Part shown: piece after piece, positions 1 to 13,907 of the stretch
Position numbering within the stretch: position 1 is the first letter of the stretch
Layout of the letters: each line of letters opens with the position of its first letter
Assembly (NCBI GenBank): GCA_003013855.2
Contig: ML058338.1
Span: 248,001-312,000 of the forward strand
From: Liriodendron chinense
Lineage: Eukaryota > Streptophyta > Magnoliopsida > Magnoliales > Magnoliaceae
Direction: 5' to 3'
DNA: 64,000 nt
Made by a program: the position numbers and the translations under genes
Notes under the pieces: generated by a model
What the model saw: only the letters and a program-made list of their open reading frames with translations
Told to the model about the DNA's origin: nothing
Databases searched by the model: none

Positions 1-379
1 TTTAATTATAGGCAGGTAAGAAGTTTTATCACCTGGAACAAGATCGATTTCCAAAATAGTTACTTTCCTAGAACGCTTATTCGCCATATGATGGAAGAAC
101 TTCCTGTTGTGGTCTCCCTCTTGTAGCCACTTGTTCCTCGATTTTTGCTTCCAAAACACTTCCTCCACTAGCTCCAGCTGGATGAGGGACTCCTTGGCAA
201 CATCGAACCGCATCTAGTCTTGCAACTCTGAGGAATCCTGAGCACACACTTTTGCTCGATTAAGCTCCTCCTCGGCTTCCTTTAGCTTCTGAAAAACATT
301 CTGAAAACTTCTTGGTTCCAGGCTTTTAACACATGCTTGAGGTTCTTTAGTTTGCTTTGGAGAATGAACATGGGCTACC

Positions 380-799
380 TCACACCCAAGAAGATTTCAC
401 CATGTTCTTGAAAGCTTCATGTACCATCGGAGCGAAAGGACTTTGGGATGCCTTTTGACTCTTTGGGAAGAAAAGCAGCAGAGTGGCATGGTCTGAACTC
501 ACCCTAGGAAGATGCTGCACCTTGAAGTGAGGAAAACGAGTAAACCAATCAATGCTACACAAAGCCTGGTCCATCCTAGCCCTTACACAAGACTGCCTTG
601 GGTGGTTGCTACTCCAGGTAACCTTGTTACCAATGAAACCTGCATCAATGAGCGCAGTAAGGTTGATAGCATCAGTAAATTCCATGGAGCTACCTTGGTC
701 TAGAGCTCGGCCACCTAATCTTTCAAAAGGCCCTGTCACAACATTGAAGTCCCTGCAAATAGCTGATGTCCCCGGCCTAGTTCTTGCTAAGTTTGACAA
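380..799 (-). pseudogene. LINE endonuclease fragment (endonuclease/exonuclease/phosphatase fold)
   Basis: A 139-residue open stretch carries the DFN motif after an ICRD context, the GGR spacing that follows it in plant L1 endonucleases, and a C-terminal SSDHATLL motif holding the catalytic-site Asp-His pair. It matches position for position the endonuclease of the second LINE (19198-19581, with CRDFN, RIGGR and NSDHTPLL). In the family this domain nicks target DNA to prime reverse transcription. It is a fragment without its N-terminus or the RT domain, so inactive. Confidence 0.75.
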
Positions 800-2395
800 G
801 TCCTACCAAAGCTGCCTTCTCAGGATCTTTGAACACTTGGTGTACAACACCGAGACTGTCAACCTATTCGAACGCCCCTAAATGTCAACACCCAAAGAGA
901 TAAGTTGGTTAGAAGCTGAAATGATATCTACAACCAGGGAAGATTTAATGAAAATCCAAATTTTTCTGCCACTGCAGCATTTAAAATAGATGAATGGAAG
1001 CTCAGTCTCAAACTAGTTCTGATTCTTTTACCCTCTTCTAGCATGGGTTTGAGAATGGCCACAATCCCCACTTGAAATTACTAATGTCCCTCTTAGCTGA
1101 TCTAATTGTGGAAGAATTTCCCACCCCTCGAGTGTTCCAAACAAGGTTGTTATCCATCAGTCACACAACCTGTATTCATGGCCCTGCACTTGAGTCTTCT
1201 CAATCTACCATACGAGTCCACTGAAGCCTGCCCGCTATCTAGCTTGACTAAATCTGCCACTGAACCAATTCTGCCCTCGAACTATTGATTTGTACTTGCT
1301 ATCTAGTCCAACTTGAATGAACCTGCAAGATCAGATCTATCCTCACAGATATCAATTCCTAGATCTATTCCATGCTGACCCAATTGGAGAGCCATCTGTT
1401 GGGATTCTGATAAAACAGAGGTATGATCACTGTTGGTGCCATTTCCCTACAAAATGTTACTAACACTGCTGCCCTGAACCACACCCTAGTCCCTGAACTG
1501 TGATTTCTCACTAAAGAAAGGAGCCGGGTCTACTACAAGATGCAAGCCCTCTGAAAAGTCTCCCCTCTTATCCAGCTCCAAGGGGTGAGAAGATATATCT
1601 GTATTGACAAATTCTGTCCTCGAGTCAACCAAAGTCGATGTCACTGGACGAGCCTCAGGTTACATTGGCAAGAAATATCTCCCCCCCCCCCCCCCCCCCC
1701 CCCCCCTACTTGGGAAAGGAGGGGTAGGGTGGTTGAAGCAGAGCGTCCTCCTAATATTCCCTGCAGAAGACTCTAGCCGAAAAAGCAGTTGCACATCTGC
1801 AACAGTTTCATCCCATTGCTGTAGTCGACGGGCCTCCTCTAAGGCCAACTTGTGGGCAAACTTTCCATTGACTGAATTGGGCCCTAGAGGAGGATTAGGG
1901 CCAAGAGCTCCCTGACCTGACTCAAGGCGAACAACGGTATCTGCTCACACCTAAGGGGGCCCAACGGGTGGGATGGGGGGAGGTTATGGAAGGCATCTAC
2001 CTGCCTATCTATGGAAGAAAACAAGGCTGGCTGACCAAGCAATTGACAAACATCATGAGGGTCTAAAGAATAGGGTCTAGCAAAAGAACAAACAGCTGGT
2101 GGGCGCACCTCAAGGCCAGAACTAGAGGATTGGTATTGGAACAAACACCTGGGGGGGGGGGGCAAACTACAGGGCTGTCCGTAGGCTGATGGAAAGTGTT
2201 CTCGACCCATATCTTAGTGCTCTCCACTCCTAAATTTTGGACCGGATCGAGAGCTTCTACTTCTGTAGAAGCTGCTTCCATGGAAATCTATTCAATGGTA
2301 GCAAAAACAGGGAAAGAACTCCCTGCCACCTCCAGGTTCCTCACCATGTAAACATCCACTCCTAGGTGGAGAATCACTTTCACCCTTGCAAAGAC

Positions 2396-2650
2396 TTAAA
2401 AGATCCCGTATCTTGCTCCACTGTCAATCTCGATCACCTTTCCGAAATACTGTCCCAGCTCTGTAGTAACTGATTCTAACCATGCGTGGGCAGGAATGCC
2501 AAAGATACGTATCCAAACACCACCACCACCTCCTAGAACTGCTTCCAGGGTCCATGCTTCCACACCTGATAGCCCCATTGCCTGATGGAGATTAGCGTCT
2601 GAATAGAAGGCAATCGTTTCCACATTCATTTTAAAACAATGAGGAAGCAA
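2396..2650 (-). pseudogene. LINE ORF1 fragment with DUF4283-like domain
   Basis: The 84 residues contain HQAMGLSGVEAW, WIRIFGIPAHAW and a GQYFGKVIEID stretch, typical of the DUF4283 nucleic-acid-binding domain of plant LINE ORF1 proteins. A glycine run (GGGGG) interrupts the domain where the paralogue at 20851-21537 has a short acidic loop. Only the central part of the domain remains. Confidence 0.7.
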
Positions 2651-2692
2651 TCAGGGGCTATTCGGGCAAAATCAACCACCTATGTCGCATAT

Positions 2693-2880
2693 TTGGAGGA
2701 GAGCGGATTAGGTGAGTCCCCGGCCTCACCCAAGACAGTGCGGCCCTTACCATGGGGTTACCATGGGGCCCACCTTGATGTATGTATTATGTATCCATGC
2801 CGTCCATCCACTTTTCCAGATCAGTTGAGGGGACTATACAAGAAAGGATTATCTTGGTTTCTACTTCTTCTTTTTTCAAG
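2693..2880. mobile_element. Half MITE of the abundant 'gtccatcca' superfamily
   Basis: Starts 'gagagcggattaggtgag', continues with 'ccggcctcacccaaga' and 'gcccaccttgatgtatgtat', and reaches 'gccgtccatccact'. This is the same left end as the complete copy at 56410-56950 and the half copy at 38430-38640. The other half is missing: the sequence changes into a minisatellite after about 2940. Confidence 0.7.
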
Positions 2881-2939
2881 AAATAGGCATGTTTATTAGC
2901 CAAAAAGTAATAACATCACATGAATACTCATCTCTCAAG

Positions 2940-3860
2940 TTTGTTTTGTCCACCTTTAATAACCACCATCTTTCACCTGGAGCCAACCTTTGATGTGGAC
3001 TATTCATTATGTTGGGCCCACCTTGGCCCTGTCTTCAATGTGAACCATCTAGCATGTGGGGCCTACCTACAATGTGGACCATCCACCATGCGAGGCTCAT
3101 TTATGATGTGGGCTATCCATGATCATCCGGGCCCACCAAGGATGTGGACAATCCATCATGTAGACATTGGATGTGGACATCCATCATGTTAAGCATTGGA
3201 TGTGGGCCGTCCATCATACAAGGCCCGCCTTGGATGTGGCCTATTTAGGGCTGACCTTCTATGTGGATTGTCCTCATCTGGGGCCCATCTAGATATGGGT
3301 CATCCATCATGTGGGGCCCAACTTTAATATCCATCACCCATCATGTGGAGCCCACTTTTGATGTGGATAGTCCCTCATGTGGGCCCTCCTTCAATGTGGG
3401 TCGTCCATCATGCAGGGCTTGCCTTGGATGTGGGTCATTCATCATTAGGGGGGGCAGGCTTTCATGTGTACTGTCCATTATGTGGGGCCCACCTTGTTGT
3501 GGGTCATCCAGCATGTGGGGGCCACCTCCAATGTCCATTCCCATCCATGGAGCCCACCTCTGATATCTATTGAGTGGGGCCCACCTTTAATGTGGGTCAT
3601 CCATCATGTGGGGGCTCACCTTTGATGTGGATTGTTCATCATTAGTGGTTATAGACTTATGTGAAGCCCACCTTCAATGTTAATTGTCCATCATATGGGA
3701 CTCACCTTCAATCTTCACTACCCATCATGAGGAGCCCACCTTTGATATATGGACCGTCCATTGTGTGGGCCCCACCTTCGTTGTGGGTTGTTCATCATGC
3801 ATCATGTAGGACCACTTTTGACATGGATTATTCACTATGCGGCGAGATGAGAAAGAAAGA
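2940..3860. repeat. Degenerate minisatellite built from a MITE-end motif
   Basis: About 25 imperfect copies of a 35-40 base unit reading roughly 'ggcccacctttgatgtgg' followed by 'attgtccatcatgtgg'. The unit resembles the terminal 'gggcccaccttgatgtatg...ccgtccatcc' of the adjacent MITE, suggesting the array grew from that end. Open frames across it (Met-Trp-rich, Pro-rich) are by-products of the repeat. Confidence 0.75.
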
Positions 3861-5028
3861 GAAGGAGAGAAAGCAGAAATGTAAAAGGTTTATGTTTTTT
3901 TGTGAATGGATTAAAGCAACTTTTAAGGGTACAAGTTACTTTTGAAAAGGTACTTATCAAGCTAATTTAACTTAAAAAACGTAACTTTTTCAATGCCATA
4001 ATTTAAAATAAAATAAAAATATAAAAAAATTAAAAAAAAATAGTTACATATAGGGTGGAATCCAACCGACCTTAAAGGCAAGTTAAATACAGAAGGTGAC
4101 TATTCCAGGTGATCATACATGGAATCCATGCAAAAGTGGGATCCCAAACATACAGATGAAGGTCTGAGGATTCTAGTTTATTTTCCATATCCACGTCTTG
4201 GTTTTCCACCATCCAAACACCCCTTCCTTTCTATAATATCCATGGCGAAGAACTAGTTTTTGACCCCACATTGAAATTACATTATAACTTCAATTTGAGC
4301 CCTTTTACTATGTTATGGAGGAGTTATGAGAACGGAATTTGGGGAAATTAATAGTTAGGGAGCCCCAAAAATATAATATAAAACGTTTTTTTTTTTTTCC
4401 TCTCGGACACTATGAATTTGAAGGTTACTACAATTTGGTTATTTCCTTTCTATTGAAATAATATCTTGAATTGAACTCGTTATTTCATTGAAATGCAACC
4501 TAGAGATAACATCGGATCACATTTCCGTGCCATCTCTGCAGTTGATTTATGTAAATGATTGAATCGTGAAGATTTCTTTGGTTCATTTTGTCTCCATCAA
4601 GTGCCATGTTTTCACAGAGAAATCCATTTGAATTTTGAACATCAACAGGCTACTGCAGACTGGTGGCCCATGGCTCCACATCATAATTAACGGTGGCCTT
4701 ACGAGACCCCACATACAAGATTTAATTTGTTTCAGTGAGCTGCAAAATATTAATAGCAGTACAGAGTGTTGTCGCAGGCCCTGTGTTATCACAAGCTTTT
4801 TACAATCAAAATTAAACTAGGTTTATCTATATAGACAGGAGTTGTGGCTGCTAAATTTCCATTGTTCTTCAACAACAGAGATAATTTGTTTTCTATGCCA
4901 AAGATAGTGATTTTAATGATCATGATCATATATATAACTTGGTGTCTGTTCGTCTGATAAATGTTATATTACATTCAATATTTGGGTCATCTTTGATATT
5001 CCTTTTGGTATATATATATAATTTGCAG
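3861..5028. other. Intron sequence, nothing recognised
   Basis: AT-rich DNA ending in an acceptor (poly-pyrimidine/TA tract then 'atttgcag' at 5021-5028). I searched both strands for LRR exons and found none. The remaining LRR exons of the receptor kinase must be left of the window. Confidence 0.5.
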
Positions 5029-5094
5029 AGATTTATCATACAATCAATTATCAGGAAGCTTTCCATCTTGGGTTAAAGACGACGGCTTAAACTT
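5029..5094 (+). CDS. RLK exon: last full LRR
   Basis: Follows acceptor 'atttgcag' and ends at donor GTATGT. It encodes DLSYNQLSGSFPSW, a plant extracellular LRR turn, then KDDGLN. Its first base completes a codon from an exon not present in the window. Confidence 0.8.
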
Positions 5095-5674
5095 GTATGT
5101 CTGAGGAGGCACAAACCTTCATCTTTTCACCACCATTTTTTGTACTTGTTTTACACTGTTAAATGTAAGATTTCCAGGGTTAGGATGGAAGTCGTAACCC
5201 TCTTTCTTTCATTTCATAATATAAAAATTGTTTTAAAGTTATAATGTCCGAAATATTCGCAGACATTTCTAGGTTACATTTAGAATGTCTGTACACCAAT
5301 CAGGACTGATGATTTGGTGGGCCCCCCAAAAGATAAAGCGACTGGATTGTGATCTCAAAAGGGATGATCACTCAAAAGGCACTTGGTAGGAAAAATGAAA
5401 AATGTAGAGCAGTTGGAGAGTCAGAACTGCCCAATTACTGTAATTTTGGTGCATGATCCTGATGGCCCACTGGAAAACAACCTCGATTAGGACATACATT
5501 TTTAAATGTGCATCATAAGAGAACTTTTGTTTCAACATTGTTGATGACACTCACGCTGTTCTCCTTGTGTGCAGGAACTTGGTGGCTAATAATTTCGTAT
5601 TTGATAGTTCTAACAGCAGGTGATTATCAATGTCATTGTTTTTTAAATGAGTCAAGATAATAAAAGCATTGGTT

Positions 5675-5716
<42 letters not shown>

Positions 5717-8700
5717 CATTTTGGCTTCTTGGTTAAGCCAACTAGACAGCCTCTGTAATCAATGGCTGTAGTTCCATCATATAATGGCCATAATTTAACA
5801 GTCATTTTTCTTGTGCATTCAGTGGTTTGCCTTTAATCATGAATTGTCTTCAGCAAAGCTTTCCATGCTATCGGAACTCTCCAATCTGTAAGCCATCGTT
5901 TCCATTTATATCAATAGATAATATTCTTTTTTTGTATATACATAATAATAAAATGGGGTAGTGGTCCTATGCGCCTATTTGCACTGGGAGTTATCGTCCG
6001 CCCAATCTCTGTACTGAACATGTGGCATGTATGTAATCTGCTTCATCCATCATTGATTTTGCCATCAACCAGAAATGTTTTTGACTGGGGAATCCTGGCT
6101 GTCTGATCAATGAACTTTTTCTCATTGAGTATGATGGATCGTAATCCCATTTCCCCCCCTTATTCTGTCCATATATATTTGTTCATCATGAAGTTAGTTA
6201 TTTTGTTTCATCCAATCAATCTGATGCTTGGTCTCTAGCCCTATTCACTACTGCAATGCAACAGCTGAACGAACGGTTCAGATCTCATCCACATTGGCTA
6301 CATGTGCACAGTACAGTGGCCCCCAAGGCATGAGATCGCTGTCCTATAAAACGTGGGTGCTTCCTGTTCTGATTGTTTCTTTAGGTGAATATGGTTTGGA
6401 ATCAGATAGCATGTGACCCTGTACACAGAGATATACCTGTGCCTGTGCCTGTGGGGTCCACAAAGATTTCCACGGCCAATCCATTCTTCCATCTGTTTTG
6501 AAAGACTACAGTAGGACGGGAATCTAAAAATCAAATAGATTTAAACCTCAGGTGGGCCACACCAAATGAAACAGTGGGAATGGATACATCCAACGTTGAA
6601 ACCTTCCTTGAGCCGACCATGATGTTTATATTCCATCCAAACTGTTCATTGGGTTATTACCACTCAGATAAACAGTAGGTACAAATATCATCCTCATACA
6701 AAACTTCTGTCACCCCCAGGTGTCCAATCCCCACTGTTTCGTGTGTTATGACTCACATGAGTTTTGGATCTGCCTGATTTTCAGATTCATGAGCTATTGT
6801 GGCCTTGCAAAACAGGTAGAAGGAGTGGATTGTTCACAGACATTCCTGTGGGCCCCACACAGCTCTGGGCACTGGAATATCTCTGTGCCTAGGGTCACAG
6901 ACAATCCACTTTCATGTGGTTTACTTATAGTTATGATACAACACTTGGAAGTAATCAGAGGATTGCTGCACCTTTACATACGGTTTGACATCTAAACTTG
7001 ATACGTGTATGACATCCAAGCCATGCATCAGGTCGAACCCACCATATAGATCATCATGTGTTACTCACCATAAAGGGGCAATGGCCTCAAAAAAAACGCT
7101 AGTTGGATGATCCTAATTGCTCGAATGGAGGACAGTTTTATCAATGTTTGTATCTGATGAAATGATTTGGATAATCTAAAAGGCGTTGTTATTGGATTGA
7201 GGCCCACCACTTATAGTGTCGGTGTTGGAAATCATGTTTTCATTTTCTGTATTGGATCTTCCATGTTCATTGAAAAGATCGGTTCAGATCATGATCTAAC
7301 AGTGATCATCCAATGAGTCGATGATCTCCAAGATCTGATAATAGTCCAAAGATCTCTGTACCACTGTACATAAACAATCCTTGGAATATGCTATGCACTG
7401 ATCAGTGTCCCACTGTTCCATTGATTTACAGATTCTTCATTCGCGATCAGGTGCGGTGGACCCCTGATGAAAATTAACGACACAGAGTATGAGGGGGATA
7501 ATGAACCTCTGGGCCCAGCATCCTTTAAGGTGGCCAGCACAGAGAAGTGGGCCGTCAGCACTGTTGGAATTAATTCTGACAGCAACGGCAAACGTTACAG
7601 GCGCACTAAGGATTCTCCGAATACAACCAACTCTTGGCTGGTCGAATACGCAAGGATATCACCAGGATCGCTGAGATATTATGGTCTGGGGCTCGAAAAC
7701 GGAAACTACACTGTAAACCTGAAATTTGCAGAAACGGAATTTCCAGATTCACCAACTTGGGAGAACCTTGGAAAGCGCATTTTCGATATTTATCTTCAGG
7801 TATTGTATTAGGACATTTTCCTAAGTTTGTAAGCTCCTGTTTTATACTCAAATCCCATATGTTTGATAGACCCACGACAAGTGATCCTACATGCAAACAC
7901 ATGCCAGTCTGGCATGTGTAGGACATTCGACGCATCCATCAGGTGGGACCCAATGTAGATAATCTGGCCTAAATTTGGTAGGCCAAACATTTAAGAAAAG
8001 TGAAATGTTGATTGGTTTCTGAAAATTGGCAAGATGAGTGTAGGCTGGCATAATGGGCTGGATCATCCATGCAGTAGGGCCCTCTTGTTTCATGTCTCAA
8101 ATGGATGGGAATTGTCTGTTCCCCGCCTACTAGTTCTGGGAGGCAGAAGCTACGTGGGCCTACTGCGATGTCCATGAGAAATCTACTCCGCCCATTGGTT
8201 TTGCCCACTCATGTCACTTAAAAATGAGGTTGATCCAAAATTGAAGTGGGGCACGCCACATGAAACAGTGGGGATTGGAAGTCTCACAATTGAAACCTTC
8301 ATGGGGCAACATCAGTTTTAGATCAAGATAATATTTTTTGTTTTCAGTTCATCACAGTGGGAATAACCTTATGAACGGTTTGGATGGAATACAAACATGA
8401 GGGAAGACCCTGGGAAATTTTCAATTTTTCCCACTGTTTCCTATTGTGTGTTCCACTTGGGTTTTGGATTTGCCTTGTTTCTAAGCAATTCGTGTCCGTC
8501 TGAGATTATGTGATCTAAGCAAAACTCTTTGATTATTATAATCATAAACTATCCTTTTATTTTCCTTTTCAATGCATTATCCAACGATCAAGGTATAGAT
8601 GTTTTCTTGAATTCCATGTAATTGCAAAGAGTTCCAAAGATAAGAATTACCATTTGTTCCAATCAAAATTCTATTTTTGAATTTTTGAATTGATTGTGAC

Positions 8701-11700
8701 ATCGATTTCTATTAGTTTTGAAGCTAAGTTAATGGCGCAGGGTAAACTTGAATGGAAGGACTTTGATATAAAAAAGGAAGCAGGTTTTGTCAACAGATCC
8801 ATTGAGAAGGAACAATGGGTTATGGTATACAAAAACGTTCTTGAAATTCATCTCCTTTGGGCTGGAAAGGGGACTTGCTGTATACCTTCTCCGGGCACTT
8901 ATGGACCTGCCATCTCAGCCATCCATGTTACTCCTAGTAAGATTTAAAGATTTTTTTTTTTTTAATTGAAGTTTGATCGTATAATAGGACTAATTAGAGA
9001 AATGCCGTTATTGCCCAATGCTCTTCATAGAAATTCTATGTAGTGTGATCCCAACTGTAAATGTGGTGATCGTGGATGGTAATTGAAACTGGTTGTCTGG
9101 TGGTTGTCTCATGGATGAATCATTGGCCAAAAATCATCATCATCATCTAAGCCCTATCCCAACTAATTGAGGTCAGTTACATGAATCATTTCCTGCCATG
9201 CCACTCCATCAACAGCCGTAATATTGATAATCACATAAAACTCCAAAGGCACATCTTTTCTTACTTCCTCCCCTCAGATAGGTTGTCATGTCTTTTCTTT
9301 TTCCCTGTACCCACATGCTTTTAGGCCTTACACTTTTCTTTTTAGACCCTCTAACTTGTACCAGGTCACTCCTAACTGACGTGGTTTCTTGTTTCCGTCG
9401 CACATGGAAAAGTCATGTAAGTCAACCTTCCTCATCTTATTACCAATTGTTGCTGCTCTTAAATTCCAATCGAATGTGTTCATTTTTAATTCTATCCTCC
9501 CTTGTCTTGCCACTTATCCATCTCAACATCCTCATTTTATCTAGAGTGCTCATCCTATGAATGTGTCTCGTAAAGCATTGCTGGTCTTATTGTCATCATA
9601 TAGAATTTTCCTTCTAGTCTTTGAGTAGTATACGACAATGACATAAAACTCCATAAGTACATTCCATTTCTTCCACCTTGCTTGAATTCTATGGCAACAT
9701 CCTACACAATCTCTCCACTTTCATAAATTATCTACTCAAATATCAAAAGTGGTCATTTTGGAAAACTTCTTAGTGACTAATCTTAACTAATTCTTCATTC
9801 CCACTCCTATTGTTACTAAAATTGCACTCCATATACTCTTTGTTAGTCTAATTATTTCAAATCCTTTAGATTCTAAAGCATCTCCCCACAAATTTAGCTT
9901 TGTGTTTACAATATCCTTCCCTTACAGACCCGCCATCTCAGCCATCCTTATTACTCCCAATAAGATATACAGAATTTATTATAGGACTAAGAGAAATGTT
10001 GTTATCACCCGACACTCTTCATAGACATTCTATGTAGTATGGTCCTAGCCCTAAATGTGTTGATGATGGATGGTAATTGCAACTAGTTGTTCAGTGGTTG
10101 TCGTGTGGATGGAACATTGGCCCAAAAACATCATCACCATCTAAATATTATCCAACTAACAAGGGTGGCTGCATGAATTCCTTTCTCCCGTTCCACTCCA
10201 TCAATTGCCATAACCTTAGTTATTCTCTAAATTCATTGAGGAAAATGGAAAAACTATAGTCTTCAAAGTTCTCTGATTGCTTTGTAAAAAAACAAAGTGC
10301 CATAACTTCATTTATTCTCTGAATTCAATGTGGAAAATGAAAAAAAACAATGGTCTTCAAAGTTCTCTAATTGCTTTGTAAAAAAAAGGGGGGCATAACT
10401 TCTATTAGACCATAGGATGTCAAGTCTTTTGTTACTACCTCCACCCACATCCTTTTGGGCATTCGACTTATCCTCTTAAAGCCTCCAACTTTTACCAACT
10501 CTCTCCTTCTAACTAGCATAGTTCTTGATCTCTGTTGCATATGACAAAATCATCTAAGTCTACTTTTCCTCATCTTCGAATGAGTTCATTTCTGATTCTA
10601 TCATTCATTGTCTTGCCACTTATCCATCTCAACATCCGCATTTAAGCTACATTCATTCTATGAACATGTCTCATAAAGCATAGCTGGTCTTATAGTGCAT
10701 CCTATAAAAATTTTCTTTTAGTTTGAGTAGTGCACAGCAATCATATAAAACTCCAGTGGCACATCTCCATTTCTTCCACCCTCTTGAATTCTATGGGAAA
10801 CATCCTTCTTAATCTCCCCATTGTCATGAATTATTGACCCATGCATCGAAAGTGGTCATTTTGGAAGACTTCTTGGAAAACAATTTTAACTAATTCCTCA
10901 TTTCCGCTCCTATTGTTACTAAAATTGCACTCCGTATACTTTGCATTAATCCAACTAATTTCAAATCCTTTAGTTTCTGAAGCACCTCTCCATAAATTTA
11001 GTTTTTTATTTTTTATTTTTTATTTTTTATTTTTACACTCTTATTCAGCTTGTCAATCGAGACTATCATTTGCAAACAACATACACCATGGGGATCTCTT
11101 CCAAAAAATATTGTCTTGTTAACTTGTCCATAACAAAAGCAAAGAGATATGAGCTTAATGCCAACCTGTGGAGCAAGTCTATAGTAATTGGGAATTCACT
11201 TGTCTTTCTACCAGTTGTCCTCACACTTGTTACTGCTCCCTCATGCATATCCTTAATCATGTCAATATATCCTCTTGACATTCTTTTCTTTTCTAGCACC
11301 CACGATATTAATTATCTAGGGACCCTATTATAAGCTTTCTCTGAGTCAATAAAGACCATGTGGAGATCCTTCCTCCTCTCCCTATTTTTTTTCATCAATT
11401 TTCTAAGTAGGCAAATAGCTTTAGTGGTAGACGATCCCTAGCATGAAACCATACCAATTTTCTGATACACTCATACATTAGTCTTATGCTTTATTGGTCT
11501 TTTCAAAAGTTTGATAGTATGGCTCATAAGTTATAGTGAATTAGTGATTTCCCCACTAGTAATTGAATTGCTTCAAAAGTCCTATCTATGGACCATCCAC
11601 GTCAGGGGCTCACCAAATCAACAGTCCTAATCACCACATATTAGTCCACTTGGATCCTCTAAATGTACATTGTAGTGTATCTGAAAGTTCAACATTGACT

Positions 11701-13689
11701 AATCGTATTGAGTTCTTGTCCAGATTTCAAACCGACTGTAAGGACTCCACAAGAGATGAACAAGCCACAAGAGATGAACAAGACTGCTTTGGCCGTTGGA
11801 ATTTTGGTTTCTGCTGGAGTTCTAAGCATTATATCTGTTTTTGTAGTTTTGATTTGGAAAAGGAGAAAAAGATTGAGTATTGATGAAGATGAAGGTAATT
11901 CTGATGTTTGTAAATAACTAAACGATACAAAAATGAAATTTCAGAAACATTCGAGTAACATATATAGTACGTTCAAGGAACATAGTATGTTTCAAGAGTA
12001 CATTAAAGGTGCGCTTGGATGTACCACTGAATTGCAGTTGGGTGCTTTTCCAAACAACAAGGTTTGGTGCTAGCCTATCAAATTGTCTTTGGTAAGTGGG
12101 AAAATTTAAATGTGGCCTACTTCCGTGTTTGGATGCGCAAGTCAACTGAATTGCAAGTGTTCCATCTTATCGGGAGGAGAGGACGATTCAAAGCCCATGG
12201 TCCTCAATATGAATGCCAAGGAAACTAAAATATGATGCTTTCCACTTTATTAGATGAACAATTTTAATTCGATTTGATAGCCCATCACAACACACCCTAA
12301 ATGTGCCGAAACTATTAGTTGGTTCAATCTTTTTCAACTGGGTCTATTATTATTTCCTTAATTTTTTTCTTGTGAGAAATCAAAAGATACATTCAAATCC
12401 AGTGGGCAATCAAAATAAATAGAACTTGGTCTGCCAAATGGTACAAATGTTTCTAAGCCCATGTATTGGATTGAAGTGATTGTATGAATGCATCCTGCCT
12501 AATTATGTGTATTTGCAGAGTTTCTAGGAATGGGTCCCAGACCAAACACTTTCAGTTACGCGGAACTGAAGACTGCGACTGAAGACTTCAATCCTGCAAA
12601 TAAGCTGGGTCAGGGAGGATTTGGGCCTGTTTTTAAGGTCTTTTTTTTTAATTTATTATTATTATGTAAACTACAATGATCAGAAGATTTGAATGGTCCT
12701 GAGCCTCAGTATCACAGTTGCGTCCATGTGGGGCCCAGCTGCAGATGAGGGATGCCCACTCCCTGATGGAACAATCCTAAACCTTTGGTATGTAACCTAC
12801 GAAAAGATGATATGGTATTGAAAAAAAAAAAAAGAAAAGAAAAAAAAAAATCGGCAATTGTTCACATTCTATGGAACAGAAGCCAATGATCAAATGGTTG
12901 GGATATTCTAATTTGAGAGATATTTGGGTCATCATCCATCTTTAATGATGCACATCACATCAGTGGTCTGTATCACATCCAAACCGTTCATTTCCTTAGG
13001 TTGAGACTCATTTTCCCTTTTTTTTCTATAAATTTTCGTACATTTTTATACTACTCGATTCCCAAATGGAAAATGCTTGTAAGGAAAACCAATTGATCTG
13101 ATTTGCACTACAGGGCACATTACTAGACGGGCGGATAGTGGCTGTGAAGCAACTCTCGGTAACATCTCACCAAGGAAAGAGTCAGTTTGCAGCGGAGATT
13201 GCCGCTATATCTGCTGTCCAGCAACGAAACCTCGTGAAGTTGTACGGATGTTGCATGGAGAAAGTGAATCGGCTCCTTGTTTACGAGTATCTAGAAAACA
13301 AGAGCCTTGATCAAGCACTCTTCGGTGCGTTACCATCCTCTCCTTTCTTGATGAAACTATATACTTGAATGAAAATCAACGCTATCGTTATTATATCACA
13401 TATGATTGTAGGGAGCATCTCGTTGCATCATCTGTTAGGATTTTTTTTTTTTTTAAACAAAATTATAGGTGGGAGAGCTCCCATCTTGAGAGCTACACAC
13501 GAGCTGAGCTAGCTCGAAAAGCTTGCTCGGCTTGGCTCGTTTAAGCTCAGCTTGGCTTGGCTCATAGGCTAGTTCGACCAAACTCAAGCTTAATTTTGAA
13601 AACTTGTTTGAAAACGAGCCAAGCTCGAGCAAGAGAGAGCTTGGCTCGGCTTGGCTCGAAAAAAGCTCGATCGGCTCGGCTTGAGCTCG

Positions 13690-13756
<67 letters not shown>

Positions 13757-13870
13757 GTCAAAACCCTAAAACCCTACCCGACCTCACTCTTTTGTCTTTT
13801 CATTTCCCTCTCTCTCAAAAACCCCCAGCCAGCCGCGCCCCCTACCCAGTTGCCCTTCCGTAATCCGGCC

Positions 13871-13907
<37 letters not shown>

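Larger units (their letters stand above)
1..2660 (-). mobile_element. L1-type LINE, 5' part, antisense, decayed
   Basis: On the minus strand this stretch reads in LINE order: a DUF4283-like ORF1 piece (2650-2396), then an apurinic-endonuclease piece (799-380), then the region leading into reverse transcriptase, which runs off the left edge. It is collinear with the longer LINE at 17.05-21.9 kb: both have the pattern WIRI(F/Y)GIP(A/S)HAW(L/F)ES, and both carry a similar 'ttccaaaacacttc(c/t)tcca' stretch. Stops and frameshifts break it throughout, and homopolymers interrupt it (26 C at 1681-1706, a G run near 2151-2162). It lies upstream of and antisense to the receptor-kinase exons, so it is probably inside an upstream intron of that gene (inference). 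Confidence 0.8.

Noticed and set aside
3261..3573. Met/Trp/Pro-rich open frames of up to 100 codons
   Set aside because: Translation of the MITE-derived minisatellite; periodic and without homology.
13453..13863. Open frames of Tyr-Ile repeats on both strands
   Set aside because: Products of the (AT)n and CT microsatellites.
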